Shown: in pieces, positions 6,501 to 8,656 of the stretch | Numbering within the stretch: the stretch's first letter is position 1 | How the letters are laid out: each line of letters opens with the position of its first letter | Notes under the pieces: generated by a model | What the model was told of the DNA's origin: nothing | Databases searched by the model: none | Seen by the model: only the letters and a program-made list of their open reading frames with translations | Program-made: the position numbers and the translations under genes | Source: Nanobdellota archaeon | GTDB lineage: Archaea > Nanobdellota > Nanobdellia > Pacearchaeales > GW2011-AR1 | Direction: 5' to 3' | NCBI GenBank assembly: GCA_018901625.1 | Contig: JAHIEM010000039.1 | Location: 1 to 8,656, forward strand | DNA length: 8,656 nucleotides

Positions 6501-7942
6501 TCTGTGGCCCAGTCTCTCATAATTACAACTGGACTTAATCCTACCTGAACCGAGGCCTGCTGTCCAGAAATATTGAGTTGATGCATGCAATCTACTAAAC
6601 AGCTTGGGTTTAATTGAATATTCTGAAACTGCTCTTCAAAAACTAACAACTTATCTGTAAAAATTGGAATAATCCTTGTAACTCCTGCTCTTGTTGGCAG
6701 ACATCTATTCTCTGTATACGCTGCTAAAGAAGGATACTTCTTCCTTAACGGCTTGTATTTTACACCTAGAACCGATAGTAATTCTTTAACATAGGAATTA
6801 ATCTCCTGAGGCAATAAATCTGTATTTGAATTTGGCTTTAAACTTTTAAGTTTCCAAGACTCTATTATTTGTCTTTTATGCTCTACTCTCAAAGAAACAG
6901 CCTCATGAAACTTTATCATATTTTCTACGCCGCGAATATAAACATAGTAATATGCTCTTTTTGTTTTATTCTCAGTATTCACCGCACAGCACATCCTTTT
7001 CTTGATCTTAGAAATTATTCCAAACCTCAATAATAACCCCTGAATTTGCTCAGCCAGTAATCTATTCTTTGTGCAGTATTCAATTACTGCAATATCTTTC
7101 CTTATGCTTCCATCAGTGTCGTACAATCCTGCCAGAAGATTAGAAATAGACTCTTTGCCTGTGGTCAATAAAACATCTGGAATCTTCTTAACCTCTGAAG
7201 TTATTGAGCCTTCATGACCTTTTATAAAAAGGTCTTTTATTTTATAATAAAATAAAGTGTCATTAATGTAAATCCTGCTTATTCCTTTATCTTTTCTTTC
7301 AGAGTAATTAAGATTAAATCTTTTGAGTATATTCTTGTAATCTTCAATAACTTCAGAGTCATTATTAACAAATTCTATTCTTTGATTTGAAATATATCCA
7401 TCTCCGATAATATAACCCAGAAACCTTGATAGCCCATTATCAAAAGGCTTGCCTTTAATGTCAATACTCCTTGGAGAAGCTACGACGCTGTTCTTATTTA
7501 GATCTCTTATCAAAACACTTCTTATTTCCCCGTCTTTAAAGGTCATTACAGGATGGCATCCTGTTGCCTTGATTTCTTTTCCTGTTCTTGTTGTTATTTT
7601 GTATATCAAATCTCCTTCTCGTTTTATGAACTTAGAGACTTTCTTTTTTTCTGCTTTTCCTGTTTCTTTATTCAGAGAGATTATTTCAATTGAATTATCC
7701 CCATTAACATAAACTCCATCATCTAGCTTTTTTGCCTCAGAGGATTTTTTTATTTGCTCCTCAACAAGCTCTCCTATTTTAATCTCGTTTCCATCAGCCA
7801 GCAAGACATTTGTGTCATAGTGGCAGGACTTCCCGCTCCCGTTCGGACCCACTACGACATTCATAGCATTCTCAAAATTAACTTCTGTTTCTGAGGCAAA
7901 TGACTTAAATCCCCTCATCACCATCTTTTTTATAAAAGGCAT
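3512..7942 (-). CDS. smc: SMC-family ATPase precursor with intein; zinc hook in place of hinge
   Basis: The 1476-residue precursor is an SMC-type ATPase interrupted by an intein at residues 39-560. After splicing about 954 residues remain. The N-terminal head has GFKSF, a Walker A GPNGSGKS restored by splicing, the SMC-typical FVLGRLSAKSMR and LIFAG, a Q-loop LQGEIQSF (Gln666; 144 in the mature form) and the RPEERRQVIEEVAG segment. The C-terminal head has SVNMKALEVYDEI, signature LSGGE (1388-1392), Walker B CFYIFDEIDAALD (Asp1416, Glu1417), a switch ITH-like VTHND, and YGVTM near the end. Two coiled-coil arms of roughly 310 residues flank CPLC (Cys1002, Cys1005), a Rad50-like zinc hook; no SMC hinge sequence is seen. 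SMC proteins organise chromosomes as ATP-driven dimers on DNA, and Rad50 acts in break repair; which role applies here is open. The ATG fits the family start and a TATA box 25 bases upstream. Confidence 0.93.
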   Translation of the reverse strand: MPFIKKMVMRGFKSFASETEVNFENAMNVVVGPNGSGKSCHYDTNVLLADGNEIKIGELVEEQIKKSSEAKKLDDGVYVNGDNSIEIISLNKETGKAEKKKVSKFIKREGDLIYKITTRTGKEIKATGCHPVMTFKDGEIRSVLIRDLNKNSVVASPRSIDIKGKPFDNGLSRFLGYIIGDGYISNQRIEFVNNDSEVIEDYKNILKRFNLNYSERKDKGISRIYINDTLFYYKIKDLFIKGHEGSITSEVKKIPDVLLTTGKESISNLLAGLYDTDGSIRKDIAVIEYCTKNRLLAEQIQGLLLRFGIISKIKKRMCCAVNTENKTKRAYYYVYIRGVENMIKFHEAVSLRVEHKRQIIESWKLKSLKPNSNTDLLPQEINSYVKELLSVLGVKYKPLRKKYPSLAAYTENRCLPTRAGVTRIIPIFTDKLLVFEEQFQNIQLNPSCLVDCMHQLNISGQQASVQVGLSPVVIMRDWATERFHPRQENLEKFYCLIKSALEQRIIRAREIIQLLTAISTSDIYWDQVISIEKLERPEYVYDLTIEDNHNFIANNIFVHNSNVTDSICFVLGRLSAKSMRAAKSANLIFAGTSLHKAAPEANVKLVFDNSDKGFPIEKNEIIIERILRHNGQSIYKINSEVKTRNEVLELLSVAGIDPNGYNIILQGEIQSFVKMRPEERRQVIEEVAGISVYEARKEKSLHELEKTDEKLREVGAILRERTAYLRNLEQERQQALKFKHLEETVKKCKAAILSKQIDEKKREIKRIEEEIEKKNKSREKHRAAIQELQNQITAIEQKINEINLHIQKSTGIEQETLYSELTELKENLAGLSVHQENAVRKLEEVKARKLRAEQNINDLELQISELQKKSPLQANKQRELEHKKQIFEELERDKRKFYSLKQELASLKQRTEDKRIQIQRNKNESDFILQEITRLGQDLTHKSVQQAQEILKKKKQEVTESSQKLKELEEKQLALEKNISIFESQIDEHNDIKIQVSKLDICPLCKSKITREHLEHVYSDSDSKISQLSDSLQKNRQELSKSSGEISALKQVVESAKQIISQIEVEFVKLNNIESRTNNLKRLELERKNLESELSEIAKTREKHEEMQNKFKYSEEKYEQTLLEIEQISARTEENIDVELELKTRDLNQTKLNIKQAVRDEEDLAQEIKEKEREIDENSSLLEEKEVQEKKLKERFNEMFDQRTKFQKNLQEINNNLITKQHEIQLQESELNDVKIHRARIDAEKQTIDTDFLAYSGVELISGSIEFLKEKLQKSEDSIRIIGSVNMKALEVYDEIKKEYDSIAEKAAQLENEKLEIMKIIKEIDLKKKKTFMKTLISINELFTRNFMQLYTKGQAFLDLENKEDPFAAGLDIIIKVGKGKYFDVTSLSGGEQTLVALSLIFAIQEHKPYCFYIFDEIDAALDKRNSEKLAALIKKHIKSGQYIIVTHNDALMIESSILYGVTMQDGISRIISLQI
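4889..4948 (-). other. Rad50-like zinc-hook motif (CPLC) at the coiled-coil apex
   Basis: This encodes LDICPLCKSKITREHLEHVY, precursor residues 999-1018. CPLC followed by a charged stretch and His resembles the Rad50 hook (CPVC/CPxC...H), in which two protomers jointly hold one zinc ion. In mature numbering the cysteines are 480 and 483 of 954, at the midpoint, where an SMC would carry its hinge of about 150 residues. Confidence 0.8.
6263..7828 (-). mobile_element. Intein with LAGLIDADG homing endonuclease in the SMC Walker A
   Basis: This in-frame element of about 522 residues (39-560 of the precursor) splices itself out of the SMC protein. The N-terminal splicing block is SCHYDTNVLLADG, and block B carries TGCH (Thr127, His130). 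The C-terminal blocks are VYDLTIEDNHNF and FVHN, ending in His559-Asn560 with Ser561 as the +1 nucleophile. Two dodecapeptide motifs mark a homing endonuclease, LGYIIGDGYI (175-184, Asp181) and LLAGLYDTDGSI (269-280, Asp275/Asp277); both keep their acidic residues, so it looks potentially active. About 200 further residues separate the endonuclease from the C-terminal block. Taking Ser39 as residue 1 matches standard intein spacing and leaves a canonical GPNGSGK-SNV after splicing; Cys40 as residue 1 would leave an extra Ser. GK^S/T in P-loops is a classic intein site. Confidence 0.93.
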
Positions 7943-7963
7943 GGAAGATTTAGGAAAAGAGGG

Positions 7964-7970
7964 TTTTTAA
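7964..7970 (-). promoter_or_regulatory. TATA-like box of the SMC gene
   Basis: On the minus strand CCTTAAAAACC is centred about 25 bases before the SMC ATG at 7942, consistent with a leaderless mRNA. A near-copy (CTTAAAAATCC) lies 10 bases further upstream. No T-rich terminator separates the SMC gene from the upstream 114-aa gene, so read-through is also possible. Confidence 0.4.
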
Positions 7971-7983
7971 GGATTTTTAAGAA

Positions 7984-8328
7984 TTAGACACAGATTTTTT
8001 TCAGATGTTCTTGAGCATTAATTGATGAATCGCGGTTTAGCGAGTCTGCTAATTCCCTTAGAGGAACTTTGCCTGTCTGCTTTCCTGATTCATCAAAACC
8101 AGAGATTCTATCTGCAACTTCTCCAGAAACATTGAAAACTTCAGCAACAACTTCTAAACCTCTTCCTAGAGCTGACTCTCTAAAACCTTTGTAAGACTTG
8201 CTTCCTGCTGCCAGTAATGGGGAATATCCTGCTACACCGCGAATAATTGCAACATACCAATCCTGAACTTCAGAACTTGCTGCACGAGCCATTTCTTGAA
8301 AACCTGCGTCTTGAGGATTTTTTCCCAT
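7984..8328 (-). CDS. Hypothetical protein, 114 aa, upstream of SMC gene
   Basis: I do not recognise this protein. It is probably a small, soluble, mainly helical protein: a helix at about 8-30 (AGFQEMARAASSEVQDWYVAIIRG), a Gly/Ser-rich turn region (31-57), a helix-like LEVVAEVFNVSGEVADRIS (58-76), a Gly/Lys loop (77-87) and a closing helix (LRELADSLNRD and onward). The moderately hydrophobic WYVAIIRGVAGYSPLLAAG (24-42) contains Arg30 and is unlikely to cross a membrane. It lies 41 bases upstream of the SMC gene on the same strand and may be transcribed with it, which makes it worth comparing across relatives as a possible SMC partner, but nothing in the sequence says so directly. The start is supported by a TATA-like box about 29 bases upstream. 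Confidence 0.65.
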   Translation of the reverse strand: MGKNPQDAGFQEMARAASSEVQDWYVAIIRGVAGYSPLLAAGSKSYKGFRESALGRGLEVVAEVFNVSGEVADRISGFDESGKQTGKVPLRELADSLNRDSSINAQEHLKKICV

Positions 8329-8352
8329 TGATTCTGGAATTTTTATGAGTAC

Positions 8353-8362
8353 TTAAATAAAT
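8353..8362 (-). promoter_or_regulatory. TATA box of the 114-aa gene
   Basis: ATTTATTTAA on the minus strand is centred about 29 bases before the ATG at 8328, which predicts a leaderless or nearly leaderless mRNA. Confidence 0.45.
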
Positions 8363-8445
8363 ATGCACTCAAGAATATATTATTTCTTGTCTATCAGATA
8401 ATTTTGTGCATCCCACGGATATATTTCCTACCTTTTTTACACATA

Positions 8446-8473
8446 AATTTGGGAAGTTTCACTAACCCAAATT
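8446..8473. repeat. 8-bp perfect inverted repeat
   Basis: AATTTGGG (8446-8453) and CCCAAATT (8466-8473) pair perfectly around a 12-base loop. TTTT follows at 8475-8478 on the plus strand, and ACCTTTTTTAC precedes it at 8430-8440, so a terminator or a structured RNA are both possible. Nothing decides between them. Confidence 0.4.
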
Positions 8474-8656
8474 GTTTTACTAATGATTATCTCACAAACA
8501 TCTTTCACTTTATAGATGAATAGTTTAAAGGAGGAGTATAATATATTGAGGATAAGGATATCCAGGCGGGGTTTACATTCTTGAATTACCATAAGAATCC
8601 ATTTTCGGTTTTGCCTAGGATATATGCCCTGTGGCTACATATGATGTAATATGGAA

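Larger units (their letters stand above)
8329..8656. other. Right-edge stretch without a convincing gene
   Basis: These 328 AT-rich bases hold the promoter of the 114-aa gene, one hairpin (8446-8473), a smaller inverted repeat (ATTCTT/AAGAAT, 8577-8582 and 8593-8598) and the palindrome GGATATCC near 8566. The longest open frame I found by hand is 51 codons on the minus strand (8437-8592), with no recognisable features and no good promoter. No tRNA or rRNA pattern is evident. Confidence 0.5.

Noticed and set aside
3512..7942. Calling the large gene rad50 because of its zinc hook
   Set aside because: The heads carry SMC-specific motifs in both halves (LSAKSMR, DEIDAALDKRN, YGVTM), which Rad50 lacks.
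7964..7981. Direct repeat TTTTTAAGG/ATTTTTAAG upstream of the SMC gene as a possible regulatory repeat
   Set aside because: Better explained as two overlapping TATA-like AT-rich boxes; too short and simple to claim more.
8515..8583. A 22-codon plus-strand frame (MNSLKEEYNILRIRISRRGLHS)
   Set aside because: Very short and without recognisable features.
8437..8592. A 51-codon minus-strand open frame in the right-edge stretch
   Set aside because: Hydrophobic, AT-driven composition, no Shine-Dalgarno sequence or well-placed TATA box, overlaps a hairpin, and no family resemblance. It could be a remnant but is not supported.
1..8656. CRISPR arrays, tRNA or rRNA genes, and insertion sequences
   Set aside because: No spaced direct repeats, cloverleaf patterns or transposase motifs were seen on either strand.

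Overview
The window looks like a piece of an AT-rich archaeal chromosome, most likely from a small-genome DPANN-type lineage (Woesearchaeota/Pacearchaeota-like). Three things point there: a membrane-anchored S-layer-like protein of the kind annotated in those groups, archaeal TATA-type promoters placed for leaderless mRNAs, and an SMC-type ATPase carrying an archaeal-style intein. The lineage is inferred from overall character, not from a marker gene.

Layout from left to right: (1) the C-terminal end of an endonuclease IV-like TIM-barrel protein on +; (2) a two-gene unit on -, a ribbon-helix-helix (RHH) DNA-binding protein (676-1041) followed by an 84-residue protein of unknown function (415-669), which converges on the endonuclease gene so that the two stop codons overlap; (3) a divergent promoter region (1042-1169) with a GTATAC palindrome between the RHH TATA box and its start codon; (4) an S-layer-like secreted, C-terminally anchored protein on + (1170-2423), followed by a poly-T terminator; (5) two unrecognised + genes of 101 and 185 codons, each with its own TATA box; (6) a large - gene (3512-7942) for an SMC-family ATPase interrupted by an intein, preceded on the same strand by an unrecognised 114-codon gene; (7) about 330 bases without a convincing gene at the right edge.

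The centre of interest is the SMC gene. The 1476-residue precursor holds an intein of about 522 residues with both LAGLIDADG homing-endonuclease motifs, placed inside the Walker A loop (GPNGSGK^S). Removing it restores a canonical Walker A and gives a mature protein of about 954 residues. Its head sequences are clearly of SMC type, but no SMC hinge is visible. Instead a Rad50-like CPLC zinc-hook motif sits almost exactly at the midpoint (Cys480/Cys483 of 954). The protein therefore reads as a hybrid of SMC heads with a Rad50-style hook, shorter than usual SMCs (about 1150-1200 residues). No kleisin gene, Mre11 gene or other obvious partner lies in the window.

Five of the six promoters proposed have a TATA-like box centred about 24-30 bases before the ATG, so leaderless transcription looks like the rule here.
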